This document shows positions 38,101-47,034 of a stretch of DNA of 64,000 nt, one piece after another. Source of the DNA: an uncultured Oxalobacter sp. (GTDB taxonomy: Bacteria > Pseudomonadota > Gammaproteobacteria > Burkholderiales > Burkholderiaceae_D); assembly GCA_934270705.1 (NCBI GenBank), contig CAKQQG010000002.1:5234-69233 (forward strand), read 5' to 3'. Under the pieces are notes generated by a model. That model saw only the letters and a list, made by a program, of their open reading frames with translations, had not been told where the DNA came from and did not search any database. Position 1 is the stretch's first letter, and each line of letters starts with the position of its first letter. The position numbers were made by a program, and so were the translations under genes.

Positions 38101-38911
38101 CAATGGCAAACTGGCTGCCGAAAATTCCCTGATTCTCGATCAATTGACACTGGGAGAGAAAGTCAAAAGCGATGAAGCGACCGATTTGTCTATCGAGCTG
38201 GCACTGGCCCTGCTGAAAGACAGCGATGGAGTGATCGATATCAATGTCCCGATCGCAGGATCGCTGAACGATCCGGAATTTTCGCTGGGCAGTATTGTCG
38301 GTACGGTGATCATGAATGCGCTGAAAAAGGTTGTGACAGCTCCGTTTTCTTTCCTGGCATCGCTCAACGAGAATGAAAAAGAACTTTCCGGTATGACTTT
38401 TGCGCCGGGCAGTGCGGAATTGACTGAAAAAGGCGTGCAGCGTCTGGAAAGAATGGCGCGCGGGTTGGCAAAACGACCGCACATCAAGCTGGAGATTACA
38501 GGGCGTTATGATGATGTCGCAGATCGTGCTGGACTGGGTGAGAGGGTATTGAACTGGAAAATCAGTGCGCTTAAACGGAAAAAACAGTCGATTCCGTCCT
38601 TTGAGGAAGTTTCGGTTTCACAGGCGGAATATCCGGCGTTGCTGCACGAAGTGTATCGGAACGAATCTTTCGACAAGCCGGAAAATGTGTCCGATGCCGA
38701 GATGGAGAAACTGTTGGCACAGTATTACGCCAGACGGGACGACAATTTGATATTGCTGGCGAACCGGCGTGCAGAAGCCGTCAAGAACTGGCTTGTCCTG
38801 AAAGGTAACTTGTCGGACGAAAGGATTTATCTGTTGGCCAGCAAGAAAGCCGAGGCTGAAAAAGACAGGCCTGCACACCGTGTCGATTTCAATTTGCGTT
38901 GGAAGAACTGA
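35192..38911 (+). CDS. giant DUF748 (AsmA-clan) envelope protein with OmpA-like C-terminus, copy 2
   Basis: The 1,239-residue protein has the same plan as the gene before it: an N-terminal membrane helix (about 22-48), a long AsmA-like region and an OmpA-like end (about 1065-1239, with FAPGSAELTEKG and NRRAEAVKNWLVLKG). Shared blocks include VDIRFVQPYI, RFSDNFI.PRYTAN and MELAQFSAY.GKY.GYGIEKGKLS. It is longer by about 150 residues in the middle, with an extra strand block and a Lys/Arg-rich linker around residues 820-850. Start 35192 has AGGA upstream; 35204 is possible. The pair is surely one operon. Confidence 0.85.
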   Translation: MAEPMTEQKTGAGKNGKRVWPRYVLTGFLSFLALLLVIIGAGIVFLPDIVQSKARDFMAEQFDRKLTVGDISMNVFSLTMEMKDVSLSESGGNGTFASFDRLFVELSPETLTSFNPVIKQIRLTKPEVHIVRNQERVFNIADMVSYFSQTEEKKEDTGKTLFSINNIQIENGTIRADDEARDKHLLIDDLNISLPFIGNMPTDVDIFVNFGITARINKDKIELIGKSKPSRDRKGGRIGLKLERFDLPTYLGYLPFDPGFKLKSGKFSADLDIVFAKREEDKRPIYVEGSVTLDSVWLTEPDNTDVFRFSELKFDIARSDVVSRQIAIDRIGLKGSRVFVDRNAGGQWNFQRLLAGLPRKKTSQTDEAEKKKSAQAKRALTVDVRELAIDRGQVRLTDRVSGIQFDSGSITTNLGLHLDVVPDEKPRLFAGGNVMLNATGLSGLRNRATIFRLAGLKVDIGRSDVLSGHIGINHIGLKNPQVFLARDRNGQWNIGSLMKLGQGTASDSHVSSNAASGNVPLVIDLGALLIEGGQMRFSDYAYATPVQISADHFGLNVEKLTLDMNNRYLSADKVISSGTQVQMIHDLPELIARLQGKDKARVVKKAAHTASSHTGFRFRLKQAGVKGWAIHFENRHERQPVVTTVRQLDVMLENLTEAADKPVPLRFQAKVNDRGSIAVKGNVTASPLKAELDMDIGDVDIRFVQPYINDYVNLKLRQADLSVKGKLSAHQDKDGRLRGQFRGGLSIDRLAAVDQLTEQPFMSWKDLAFEGVTVDLDPLSIVVDRAKMSDMSARIILSSEGRLNLQDILRSKAGGQKSLTDSDAVRKNRARTAAMKRSGKRRKQNRKVAAAKPPFSIAIKRWQLRNGSVRFSDNFIKPRYTANIRNLRGGVRNISNDPATQSRIWMKGQVNGAPLVVSGYINPLSDSLSLNIKAQVTGMELAQFSAYTGKYLGYGIEKGKLSYKASYRISNGKLAAENSLILDQLTLGEKVKSDEATDLSIELALALLKDSDGVIDINVPIAGSLNDPEFSLGSIVGTVIMNALKKVVTAPFSFLASLNENEKELSGMTFAPGSAELTEKGVQRLERMARGLAKRPHIKLEITGRYDDVADRAGLGERVLNWKISALKRKKQSIPSFEEVSVSQAEYPALLHEVYRNESFDKPENVSDAEMEKLLAQYYARRDDNLILLANRRAEAVKNWLVLKGNLSDERIYLLASKKAEAEKDRPAHRVDFNLRWKN

Positions 38912-38922
38912 ATGTTCCAGCG

Positions 38923-39510
38923 TCAGGGGCTGCCAACCGGACGTTTGGCGAAAGTTCTGCTCAGAAAAGGGGAACCGGCCAGCCCGAATCGCCAGGGCGT
39001 CTCTTTTGCGCGGGAAATACCGATACGCGGGCCGGATACGATGGTAACGGGATGTGGTGACGGTTCAATGCGGCACGACAGGGAATCCAGGGACAGACCA
39101 TTATCGCTTCCCGTAATTCCCAATGCCTGACACAGCCGTCCGGGACCGGAGCAGAGCAGCCGGACATCCGTCATGGCGCGCCGTTTCTGCATGAGCGGAA
39201 TGCCCTTGACCGGTTCGATAGCCCGAATCAGTACGGCAGCACCTTGTCCTGATGGACAACAGACGACATTGACACACCAGTGAATGCCGTAGGAACGGTA
39301 AACGTAAAGATGACCCGGCGGGCCGAACATGACGGCATTGCGCGGGGTCTTGCCACCAAAACTGTGAGATGCCGGATCCGCTTCATCATAAGCTTCCGTT
39401 TCGACGATGATGCCGCCGGTACCGCGAAAGGAAAAGAAGGTGCCAATGAGCTGTTGTGCCAGTATGTCAGGCGCAACGGAAAAGTCGATTCCTGCAATGA
39501 CACGTGTCAT
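38923..39510 (-). CDS. DNA-3-methyladenine glycosylase (AAG/MPG family)
   Basis: This base-excision repair enzyme removes alkylated purines. The 195-residue protein belongs to the AAG/MPG family, as shown by GIIVETEAYDEADPASHSFGG (about residues 34-54, holding the catalytic glutamate), then FGPPGHLYVYRSYGIHWCVNVV and LLCSGPGRLCQALGI. A second, unrelated methyladenine glycosylase (HhH type) lies at 42.5 kb. The gene overlaps nothing and ends 11 bases from the convergent DUF748 gene. Confidence 0.93.
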   Translation of the reverse strand: MTRVIAGIDFSVAPDILAQQLIGTFFSFRGTGGIIVETEAYDEADPASHSFGGKTPRNAVMFGPPGHLYVYRSYGIHWCVNVVCCPSGQGAAVLIRAIEPVKGIPLMQKRRAMTDVRLLCSGPGRLCQALGITGSDNGLSLDSLSCRIEPSPHPVTIVSGPRIGISRAKETPWRFGLAGSPFLSRTFAKRPVGSP

Positions 39511-39546
39511 GTGATGTGACGTATGACAAAAAGCGGTCGGAGATGT

Positions 39547-40314
39547 TCAGCAAGTGTGTCGCTGAAGATCGCCTTCCTGTGTCAGCACAATCCAGTCCCC
39601 GCGTGCCGGACTGATATCGAGATTCCAGTCGGAGAGCACCAGCCGGATACGCTCACCGTTTGCGCTTTGATGTATGTGGTGACCGGAATGGTGCGTGTGG
39701 CCGTGGATCAGGACGGTTGCTCCAGTCCGGTCGAACAACTCATCGATGACGGACGTATTGACATCCATCATTTTCGCCGATTTTTCCTGATTACCCTTTT
39801 GGCTGTCTTCACGCATACCGGCGATCAGCGCCTTGCGTTGTGCCAGTGGCATGGAGAGGAACTGTTTTTGCCAGAGCGGATTGCGAACCATTGTTCTGAA
39901 TTGCATGTAAGCCGGATCGTCTGTGCATTGTGCATCACCATGAACCAGTGCGATTTTCTTTCCGGCCAGCTCAATGACCGCAGGTTCAGGCAAGGCTTTT
40001 GCGCCTGTGGCTTCAAGGAAGCGGTCTCCGGTCAGGAAATCGCGATTGCCGCAAATCCAGAAAATGTCCGTGCCGCTGTCGGACAGTGTACGGATCGCGC
40101 CGACAACGGTTTTCAGGTATTCCGAATCCATATCATCGTCGCCTGCCCAGTATTCGAACAGGTCGCCGAGAATATAGAGCCGTTCGGTCTGTTTACCTTG
40201 CGTTTGCAAAAAGTCCAGAAACGCACGGGTTGTTTCCGGCAGGGCCGGTTGCAAGTGCAGATCGGAGATGAAGATGGCTTTTTGTCGGGTATTCGTTTGG
40301 GCAGGCTGGTTCAT
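39547..40314 (-). CDS. lpxH: UDP-2,3-diacylglucosamine diphosphatase
   Basis: It hydrolyses UDP-2,3-diacylglucosamine to lipid X at the inner membrane, the fourth step of lipid A synthesis. The 255-residue metallophosphoesterase shows the motif series D-x-H (FISDLHL, Asp18/His20), GDLFEYW, CGNRDF, VHGDA and HGHTH. It is co-directional with ppiB upstream, which is the common LpxH context in proteobacteria. Confidence 0.95.
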   Translation of the reverse strand: MNQPAQTNTRQKAIFISDLHLQPALPETTRAFLDFLQTQGKQTERLYILGDLFEYWAGDDDMDSEYLKTVVGAIRTLSDSGTDIFWICGNRDFLTGDRFLEATGAKALPEPAVIELAGKKIALVHGDAQCTDDPAYMQFRTMVRNPLWQKQFLSMPLAQRKALIAGMREDSQKGNQEKSAKMMDVNTSVIDELFDRTGATVLIHGHTHHSGHHIHQSANGERIRLVLSDWNLDISPARGDWIVLTQEGDLQRHTC

Positions 40315-40340
40315 GGATGGATCCGGAATAGATGAAACAA

Positions 40341-40829
40341 TCAGATTTCTTCAGCTTTTTCGATGATGACGTCTTCCAGCGGGACATCGGCATGCATGCC
40401 GGCACGACCGGTCGCCACTCTTCTGATGCGATCGACGACGTCTTTTCCGTCAGTTACCTTGCCGAATACGCAATAGCCCCAGCCATCCTGTCCGGGATAG
40501 TCGAGGAAGTCATTGTTATTGACGTTGATGAAAAATTGCGCGGTTGCGGAATGCGGATCCGGCGTTCTGGCCATGGCGATGGAATATGTTTCGTTGGACA
40601 GGCCGTTGTTGGCTTCGTTTTCGATCGGCGGGTTGGTTTTCTTCTGTTTCATGCCGGGTTCGAAGCCGCCGCCCTGAATCATGAAGCCGTCGATGACCCG
40701 ATGGAAGATGGTGTTGTTGTAAAAACCGGAACGTACATAAGACAGGAAGTTGTCAACGGTTTTGGGTGCGTTGGCAGCGTCCAGTTCAATCTTGATCGTG
40801 CCGAAATTGGTGTGCAATGCGACGGTCAT
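40341..40829 (-). CDS. ppiB: peptidyl-prolyl cis-trans isomerase (cyclophilin, cytoplasmic type)
   Basis: This is a proline isomerase folding catalyst. The 162-residue cyclophilin has [14 protein letters not shown] (about residues 42-55), the catalytic arginine of FHRVI and the [13 protein letters not shown] segment (about 96-108). There is no signal peptide, hence PpiB rather than the periplasmic PpiA. lpxH follows after 26 bases. Confidence 0.94.
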   Translation of the reverse strand: MTVALHTNFGTIKIELDAANAPKTVDNFLSYVRSGFYNNTIFHRVIDGFMIQGGGFEPGMKQKKTNPPIENEANNGLSNETYSIAMARTPDPHSATAQFFINVNNNDFLDYPGQDGWGYCVFGKVTDGKDVVDRIRRVATGRAGMHADVPLEDVIIEKAEEI

Positions 40830-41101
40830 AATTTTCCTTTGATAGGTTAGAAAGAAACAGTATGCCAGTTGGCCCGTACGGGAACCACGCCACTACTGCA
40901 AGAGCAGGTGGCGGAAAAACGGTGAATGCTTTTCCATATGGGAAAACATTCTAGCAAACTCTGGATGGGCGGGATATTATCGCAGCTTCAAATACCGCTG
41001 TTTTTGCATGGTTCATTGTTTTTCTTGTGTCAACCGGACATGTCAAAATGACGGTTACACAGTAAAATACCCGTTTATTTGATTTCATTTCAAAGTCGAA
41101 G
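40830..41101. promoter_or_regulatory. divergent control region ppiB / cysS
   Basis: It holds promoters for both directions. There are two hairpin-forming segments: a GCCAC...CTGC-AAGA-GCAG...GTGGC structure near 40889-40912, and an imperfect GAATG-rich one near 40922-40949. No gene was seen. Confidence 0.4.
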
Positions 41102-42490
41102 ATGAACGAACTCCAGATATACAACAGCCTGACGCGAAGCAAGCAGGTCTTTACGCCCATTGAACCGGGCAAGGTGCGCATGTATGTATGCGGCATGACG
41201 ATTTACGATTATTGTCATATCGGTCATGCACGCATGATGATGTCATTCGATGTCGTATATCGCTGGCTGAAAGCGCTCGGCTATGAGGTGACCTATGTTC
41301 GCAACATTACCGATATCGACGACAAGATCATCCGGCGTGCCGGGGAAAACGGCGAAACCATATCGAGTCTGACAGCGAGGTTCACACAGTACATGCACGA
41401 AGATACGCAGGCGCTTGGCATATTGCCGCCGGATCATGAACCGCGGGCCACCGAGTATGTGCAGGAAATGCTGGAGCTGATCGGCAAGCTGGAACGAAAC
41501 GGGTTGGCATACCAGTCGGAAGACGGGGATGTGAACTATTCTGTCCGTGATTTCGAGGGATACGGAAAACTTTCCGGCAAATCACTGGACGATTTGCGTG
41601 CAGGCGAACGTGTCGATATCAATACAGGCAAACGCGATCCGCTTGACTTCGTGTTATGGAAGTCGGCCAAGCCTGAAGAACCGGAAGAAGCGAAATGGCC
41701 TTCCAAATGGGGTGTCGGTCGCCCGGGCTGGCACATCGAGTGTTCAGCCATGTCCAGCAAATTGCTGGGAGATCATTTCGATATCCATGGTGGTGGTGCC
41801 GACTTGCAATTTCCGCATCACGAAAACGAAATCGCCCAGTCCGAAGGGGCAAGTCATCATCCATTCGTCAATTACTGGATGCATAACGGTTTTGTGCGTG
41901 TGGACAATGAAAAGATGTCGAAGTCGCTCGGCAATTTCTTTACGATCCGCGATGTATTGCAGACCTATGATGCCGAAGTCCTGCGTTTCTTCATCGTCCG
42001 TTCCCATTACCGCAGTCCGCTGAATTATTCGGATGCCCATCTCAATGATGCGCGTGCGGCACTGACGCGCCTTTATACGGCCTTGAAAGATGTGGACGTA
42101 CAGGCAGGACCTGTCAATTGGGAAGAAGCGCATGCCGTGCGTTTCGCCCAGGCCATGAACGATGATTTCAATACGCCGGAAGCTGTGGCTGTTTTGTTCG
42201 ATCTGGCCAACGAGGTGAACCGGACGCATTCGCCGGAAATGGCGAGCCAGCTCAAGGCGCTCGGCGGAGTGCTCGGATTGCTTGAACGCGATCCACGCCA
42301 GTTTCTCAAGGGGGATGGCAGTATCGATGCCGGCGAGGAACAGTGGATCGAACAACAGATTCAGGCACGTTTGCAAGCGCGGAAAGCAAAAGATTTCGAG
42401 ACTGCCGACAAGATCCGTGGCGAACTGCTTGAAAAAGGCATCGTGCTGGAAGACCGTCCCGGCGGGAAGACGGAGTGGCGGCGTCAGTAA
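41102..42490 (+). CDS. cysS: cysteinyl-tRNA synthetase
   Basis: This class I aminoacyl-tRNA synthetase charges tRNA-Cys. The 462-residue product has HIGH at residues 39-42, zinc ligands beginning with Cys30 and continuing in IECSAMSS and FPHHENE, and the KMSKS loop at about 265-270. The next gene starts on the base after its stop, showing tight operon packing. The order cysS-alkA-accA-tilS-lysC is characteristic of Burkholderiales. Confidence 0.97.
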   Translation: MNELQIYNSLTRSKQVFTPIEPGKVRMYVCGMTIYDYCHIGHARMMMSFDVVYRWLKALGYEVTYVRNITDIDDKIIRRAGENGETISSLTARFTQYMHEDTQALGILPPDHEPRATEYVQEMLELIGKLERNGLAYQSEDGDVNYSVRDFEGYGKLSGKSLDDLRAGERVDINTGKRDPLDFVLWKSAKPEEPEEAKWPSKWGVGRPGWHIECSAMSSKLLGDHFDIHGGGADLQFPHHENEIAQSEGASHHPFVNYWMHNGFVRVDNEKMSKSLGNFFTIRDVLQTYDAEVLRFFIVRSHYRSPLNYSDAHLNDARAALTRLYTALKDVDVQAGPVNWEEAHAVRFAQAMNDDFNTPEAVAVLFDLANEVNRTHSPEMASQLKALGGVLGLLERDPRQFLKGDGSIDAGEEQWIEQQIQARLQARKAKDFETADKIRGELLEKGIVLEDRPGGKTEWRRQ

Positions 42491-43135
42491 ATGACGACCA
42501 TGCGAAAAGTATCGCTTGACGATGCGGGGGTGTGGGAACAGGCATGCATGACGCTTGCGCGACGTGATCCGGTGCTGGAAGAACGGATCCGTCAGGCCGG
42601 CGGCGAACGCTTGATCGGCAGGGGTGATCCTTTCCGGACACTGGTGCGCTCGATCGTGGGGCAGCAAATTTCCGTGAAGGCCGCCGATGCGATATGGCAG
42701 CGTCTGATGGCGGTTTGTCCGGATTGTCGGCCGGCAGGAATTGCGGCGGTCGATGAGGCTTCGCTGGCTTCTTGCGGATTGTCGAAACGGAAGATCGATT
42801 ATCTTCAGGATTTGGCGTTTCATTTTCTCGCGCGTAAAATCCGGATCGATCGCTGGATGGAAATGACAGATGAGGAAGTCATCGCTGATCTGGTACAGGT
42901 GCGTGGAATCGGGCGCTGGACAGCCGAAATGTTCCTGATTTTCAACTTGTTGCGTCCCAATGTGTTGCCGCTGGATGATGCCGGTTTGCAAAAGGCGGTC
43001 AGTACGCTTTATTTTTCGGGGCAGCCCGTTTTACGCAGCGAGATACGGAAAATCGCCGTTAACTGGGAACCCTGGTGTACCGTTGCGACCTGGTATTTGT
43101 GGCGCAGTTTGACACCACTTCCGGTAGAATACTGA
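42491..43135 (+). CDS. DNA-3-methyladenine glycosylase II (HhH-GPD, AlkA-like)
   Basis: This base-excision repair glycosylase for alkylated bases is of the helix-hairpin-helix superfamily. The 214-residue protein shows the hairpin VRGIGRWTAEMFL (about 137-149) and the catalytic aspartate in LPLDDAG (Asp162 or Asp163). It lacks the AlkA N-terminal domain and the iron-sulfur cysteines of the Nth/MutY type. It sits between cysS and accA with no gap to cysS. Confidence 0.92.
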   Translation: MTTMRKVSLDDAGVWEQACMTLARRDPVLEERIRQAGGERLIGRGDPFRTLVRSIVGQQISVKAADAIWQRLMAVCPDCRPAGIAAVDEASLASCGLSKRKIDYLQDLAFHFLARKIRIDRWMEMTDEEVIADLVQVRGIGRWTAEMFLIFNLLRPNVLPLDDAGLQKAVSTLYFSGQPVLRSEIRKIAVNWEPWCTVATWYLWRSLTPLPVEY

Positions 43136-43188
43136 AAAATTCAATTATGCGACTGCAAAAGCCGTGCAGTCGGTAAAAAGGAGATAGT

Positions 43189-44163
43189 GTGGCTAAGACA
43201 ACTTTTCTCAGTTTCGAACAGCCTATTGCGGAACTGGATGCCAAGATCGAGGATTTGCGGAATGTCCAGGATGATTCGGCTGTCGATATTTCTGACGAAA
43301 TCGCCAAACTGGCGCAAAAAAGCCGGCAATTGACCAAAGATATTTATTCAAAACTGACACCATGGCAGGTTTCACAGATCGCACGTCATCCAAACCGGCC
43401 TTATACACTGGATTATATCAACGGCATTTTTACCGATTTCCATGAATTGCATGGTGATCGTGCTTTTGCGGATGATCCTGCAATCGTTGGCGGGTTGGCC
43501 CGATTCAACGGTATGCCCTGTGTCGTGATGGGGCACCAGAAGGGGCGTGATGTCAAGGAAAGAAGTTTCCGGAATTTCGGTATGCCGCGTCCTGAAGGTT
43601 ACCGCAAGGCGCTTCGTCTGATGCGGATGGCGGAAAAGTTCAATTTACCCATCTTCACCTTTGTCGATACGCCGGGCGCTTTTCCGGGGATCGATGCGGA
43701 AGAACGTGGCCAGTCGGAAGCGATCGGACGTAATCTGTTTGCCATGGCCGATCTGAAAGTGCCGATTATCGCCACCATTATCGGAGAAGGCGGTTCCGGT
43801 GGCGCGCTGGCGATTGCGGTGGCCGATACTGTCCAGATGTTGCAATATTCGGTTTATTCCGTCATTTCGCCGGAAGGCTGCGCATCCATTTTGTGGAAGA
43901 CGGCAGAACGTGCCAATGAAGCGGCCGAAGCGCTTGGACTGACTGCGAAGCGACTGAAAGAAATCGGCATGATCGACCGGATTATCGAAGAGCCGCTGGG
44001 CGGCGCGCATCGTGATCTGAAAGGTATGATCGCCATTCTGAAGCAGGCGCTGGCCGAGTCGTATGAACAGCTCAAGGATGTGCCGATAGACGATTTGCTG
44101 GAAGCGCGTCGTGAAAAATGGCTGAATTACGGTAAATTCAAGGATACGGCCCAAACGAAATAA
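43189..44163 (+). CDS. accA: acetyl-CoA carboxylase carboxyltransferase subunit alpha
   Basis: With AccD it transfers the carboxyl group from biotin to acetyl-CoA in the first step of fatty-acid synthesis. The 324-residue protein has the family sequence throughout: [27 protein letters not shown] (about 117-143), [10 protein letters not shown] (about 160-169) and [16 protein letters not shown] (about 201-216). The start codon is GTG, with AAAAAGGAG five bases upstream. Confidence 0.97.
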   Translation: MAKTTFLSFEQPIAELDAKIEDLRNVQDDSAVDISDEIAKLAQKSRQLTKDIYSKLTPWQVSQIARHPNRPYTLDYINGIFTDFHELHGDRAFADDPAIVGGLARFNGMPCVVMGHQKGRDVKERSFRNFGMPRPEGYRKALRLMRMAEKFNLPIFTFVDTPGAFPGIDAEERGQSEAIGRNLFAMADLKVPIIATIIGEGGSGGALAIAVADTVQMLQYSVYSVISPEGCASILWKTAERANEAAEALGLTAKRLKEIGMIDRIIEEPLGGAHRDLKGMIAILKQALAESYEQLKDVPIDDLLEARREKWLNYGKFKDTAQTK

Positions 44164-44174
44164 TCGAGGCCATT

Positions 44175-45575
44175 TTGTACAAGCTGGAAAACGAATTCGA
44201 ACGCGCATTGGAATCGGTTCTGATGCGCGTTTTTTCAATGGAAAACAGTGCTGGCATACAGCGCGATAGCGGGATATGGGCGAATGTACCGCCGGTTGCC
44301 GTTGCATACAGCGGAGGACTGGATTCGACGGTTTTGCTGATGCTGACTTCACGCATTGCTGAAAAAAAAGGTTTTCCTTTGCTGGCCTTTCATATCCATC
44401 ATGGTCTGAACCGTGATGCGGATGCATGGCTTGCACATTGCCGCCAAACCTGTGTGAACCGCAATATCGGTTTTGACAGCCGCCGCGTCGTCATCGCCAG
44501 GCAAGGCGGACAAGGTATCGAGGCAGAGGCCAGACGGCAGCGGTATATCGCCCTCAATGCCTTGTGCCGGAAACATGACGTGCGGTTGCTGTTGACGGCG
44601 CATCATCAGGACGATCAGGTGGAGACGGTATTGCTGCAACTGATGCGCGGAACAGGTATCGCTGGTATGGCGGGGATGGCGCAGGTTGCACCCATACCGG
44701 AGTCTTCGTCGGAAAACAGGTATCTGGGACGACCGCTCTTGTCGTTTTCGCGTGAACGACTGACACAATGGGCAACGGCGGAAGGTTTTACGCACGTCGA
44801 AGACGATTCCAACAGCGATGTGCGCTATACACGCAATGCCATCCGGCACGAGCTGGTGCCGGTTCTCGCGCGGATTTTTCCAGGGTTCGGAAAACGTCTG
44901 GAGCAAACGGCACAGCACATGCGTAGTGCGCTGGAGATCCTCAACCATGCAGGCATGCAGGATGTGCAGGCATGTACGACGGAAACAGGAGCGCTGGATT
45001 TGGCAAAAATACAGGCGTTCGATGCTGGTAGAACGGATAATCTGTTGCGCTGCTGGCTGATAGCGAACGGATTGAAAATCCCGTCGGTGGCATGGTTTGA
45101 ACAGATGAAGCGGCAGATTTTCCTCGCACGTCCGGATGCCGCGATCGAACTGCCGCTGGATGGGAAAATCATCAGGCGGTACCGGAAGGAAGTCGTCGTC
45201 TGTGGGCAGTTTGATGAAGAAACGGTTTACAGGGAAAGCATCGATTTACACTGGAACGGTGAGCCTTCTCTCTTGCTGGTTCCCTGGCGGGGAAGGCTGG
45301 TCTTTGAGTATGGGGACGATGGTATCGATCCGGAATGGCTCAAGGCGCAAACATTGCAAGTGCGCCCCTATCATGGTAACGCGATACTGAAATTGCCGAA
45401 GCGACCGACACGAAAACTGAAACTGTTATGTCAGGATGCGGGTATCACGCCGTGGCAGCGAATGGAAATGCCGCTGGTTTATATCGGGGATACGCTGGTA
45501 TTCGCCGCCATGCTCGGACAGTCGGCCAAATATACGGAAAAAGGGAAAAAAGGTATCCGGCTTCGCTGGGAATGA
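44175..45575 (+). CDS. tilS: tRNA(Ile)-lysidine synthase
   Basis: It converts C34 of the CAU-anticodon tRNA-Ile to lysidine, allowing AUA decoding. The 466-residue protein has the PP-loop ATP motif SGGLDS at residues 46-51, the central HHQDDQVET, and the C-terminal TilS substrate-binding domains. The start appears to be TTG 44175, with GAGG five bases upstream and only 11 bases after accA. The first 40 residues before the PP-loop domain are longer than usual, so the true start could be a later ATG such as 44223. Confidence 0.92.
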   Translation: MYKLENEFERALESVLMRVFSMENSAGIQRDSGIWANVPPVAVAYSGGLDSTVLLMLTSRIAEKKGFPLLAFHIHHGLNRDADAWLAHCRQTCVNRNIGFDSRRVVIARQGGQGIEAEARRQRYIALNALCRKHDVRLLLTAHHQDDQVETVLLQLMRGTGIAGMAGMAQVAPIPESSSENRYLGRPLLSFSRERLTQWATAEGFTHVEDDSNSDVRYTRNAIRHELVPVLARIFPGFGKRLEQTAQHMRSALEILNHAGMQDVQACTTETGALDLAKIQAFDAGRTDNLLRCWLIANGLKIPSVAWFEQMKRQIFLARPDAAIELPLDGKIIRRYRKEVVVCGQFDEETVYRESIDLHWNGEPSLLLVPWRGRLVFEYGDDGIDPEWLKAQTLQVRPYHGNAILKLPKRPTRKLKLLCQDAGITPWQRMEMPLVYIGDTLVFAAMLGQSAKYTEKGKKGIRLRWE

Positions 45576-45690
45576 CAGGAACAGGTGTCTTTTAAATGCC
45601 AATCCTAAGCGATGCACTTGTGCATTTTGAACCCAAACTGTAAAGTTAAAAGCAGGACTTTCATTTACTTTTCAACACAAGAATAATTGT

Positions 45691-46944
45691 ATGGCTTTAG
45701 TTGTTCACAAGTATGGCGGCACGTCGATGGGTTCTGTTGAACGCATCAAAAACGTCGCACGACGCGTCGCCAAATGGCATAACGCAGGGTACCAGGTTGT
45801 CGTCGTACCGTCGGCCATGGCGGGCGAAACGAACCGGCTGATCGCACTGGCACGTGAAATCATGCCTGAGCCGGATCAGCGCGAACTCGATATGGTCACA
45901 TCCACCGGCGAACAGGTTTCGATCGGATTGTTGTCGATGGCACTCATGCAGCTCGGAAAGGAAGCGGTTTCCTTTACAGGCTGGCAGGTACCGGTCAAAA
46001 CGGATGCATCGCATACCAAGGCACGTATCCAGTCCATCGACGATAAAAGAATCCGGGAATGCCTTGAACAGGGAAAAATCGTCATCATCGCCGGTTTTCA
46101 GGGAATTGATGAGGCGGGCGACATCACCACGCTGGGGCGCGGCGGTTCGGATACATCGGCAGTGGCGCTGGCGGCTGCGCTCAAGGCATCAGAGTGCCTG
46201 ATTTATACCGATGTGGATGGTGTCTATACCACCGATCCGCGTGTGGTCTCTGAAGCGAGAAGACTGAAAAAAATCACCTTTGAAGAAATGCTGGAAATGG
46301 CGTCGCTCGGTTCCAAGGTGTTGCAGACACGTTCGGTGGAACTGGCAGGCAGCTATCATGTGCCGACACGGGTACTGTCGTCGCTGACCGATCCCGATAT
46401 GCCCTTGGACGAAGAGTCGCGTTCCGGCACCCTGATTACTTTTGAAGAAGAAAATACCGATATGGAACAAACTGTTATTTCCGGAATTGCGTTCAGCAGG
46501 GATGAAGCGAAAATTACGGTACTGGGTGTACCGGACCGTCCGGGGATCGCTTTCCAGATTCTGGGTGCGATCGCCGATGCCAATATTGAAGTGGATATGA
46601 TTATCCAGAACCAGTCGGTGGGCGGCAAAACCGATTTCACGTTCACAGTACCTCGTCCGGACTATAACCGTGCCATGGATGTACTCAACAACAAGGTCAA
46701 GGCGGAAATCGGCGCGACCGATATCATCGGAGATGCACGGGTTTCCAAGGTGTCGGCCATTGGCATCGGCATGCGCAGCCATGTCGGTGTGGCATCGAAA
46801 ATGTTCGGCACACTGTTCGAGGAAGGTATCAATATCCTGATGATTTCGACGTCTGAAATCAAGATTTCGGTCATCATCGATGAAAAATATATGGAATTGG
46901 CCGTCAGGGCGTTGCACAAGGCTTTCGGGCTGGAAAAAGTCTAA
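45691..46944 (+). CDS. lysC: aspartate kinase
   Basis: It phosphorylates aspartate, the first step toward lysine, threonine and methionine. The 417-residue single-function enzyme has the substrate motif KYGGTS (residues 7-12), a kinase domain to about residue 250 and two ACT domains (about 265-417) for feedback control by lysine and/or threonine. It is preceded by a 115-base gap with a small hairpin and T-run (45612-45628), so it may have its own promoter. No tRNA-Ser follows it here, although one often does in relatives. Confidence 0.95.
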   Translation: MALVVHKYGGTSMGSVERIKNVARRVAKWHNAGYQVVVVPSAMAGETNRLIALAREIMPEPDQRELDMVTSTGEQVSIGLLSMALMQLGKEAVSFTGWQVPVKTDASHTKARIQSIDDKRIRECLEQGKIVIIAGFQGIDEAGDITTLGRGGSDTSAVALAAALKASECLIYTDVDGVYTTDPRVVSEARRLKKITFEEMLEMASLGSKVLQTRSVELAGSYHVPTRVLSSLTDPDMPLDEESRSGTLITFEEENTDMEQTVISGIAFSRDEAKITVLGVPDRPGIAFQILGAIADANIEVDMIIQNQSVGGKTDFTFTVPRPDYNRAMDVLNNKVKAEIGATDIIGDARVSKVSAIGIGMRSHVGVASKMFGTLFEEGINILMISTSEIKISVIIDEKYMELAVRALHKAFGLEKV

Positions 46945-47034
46945 TGCGTGTGGAGCAAGGTTCAGGCTTGCGGAGAAACTGGCGGCGATAAAGACGTAAT
47001 CCTGTTTGGGCATACAACGAATTGGGAGGCGAGC

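Noticed and set aside
41744-42991. 415-residue ORF antisense to cysS and the AlkA-like gene
   Set aside because: It overlaps two confidently identified genes and shows no domain or ribosome-binding site.
46471-46944. Internal start in lysC making a separate regulatory subunit
   Set aside because: ATG 46471 begins the ACT region, but the upstream purine-rich stretch comes from Glu codons and is not a clear ribosome-binding site.
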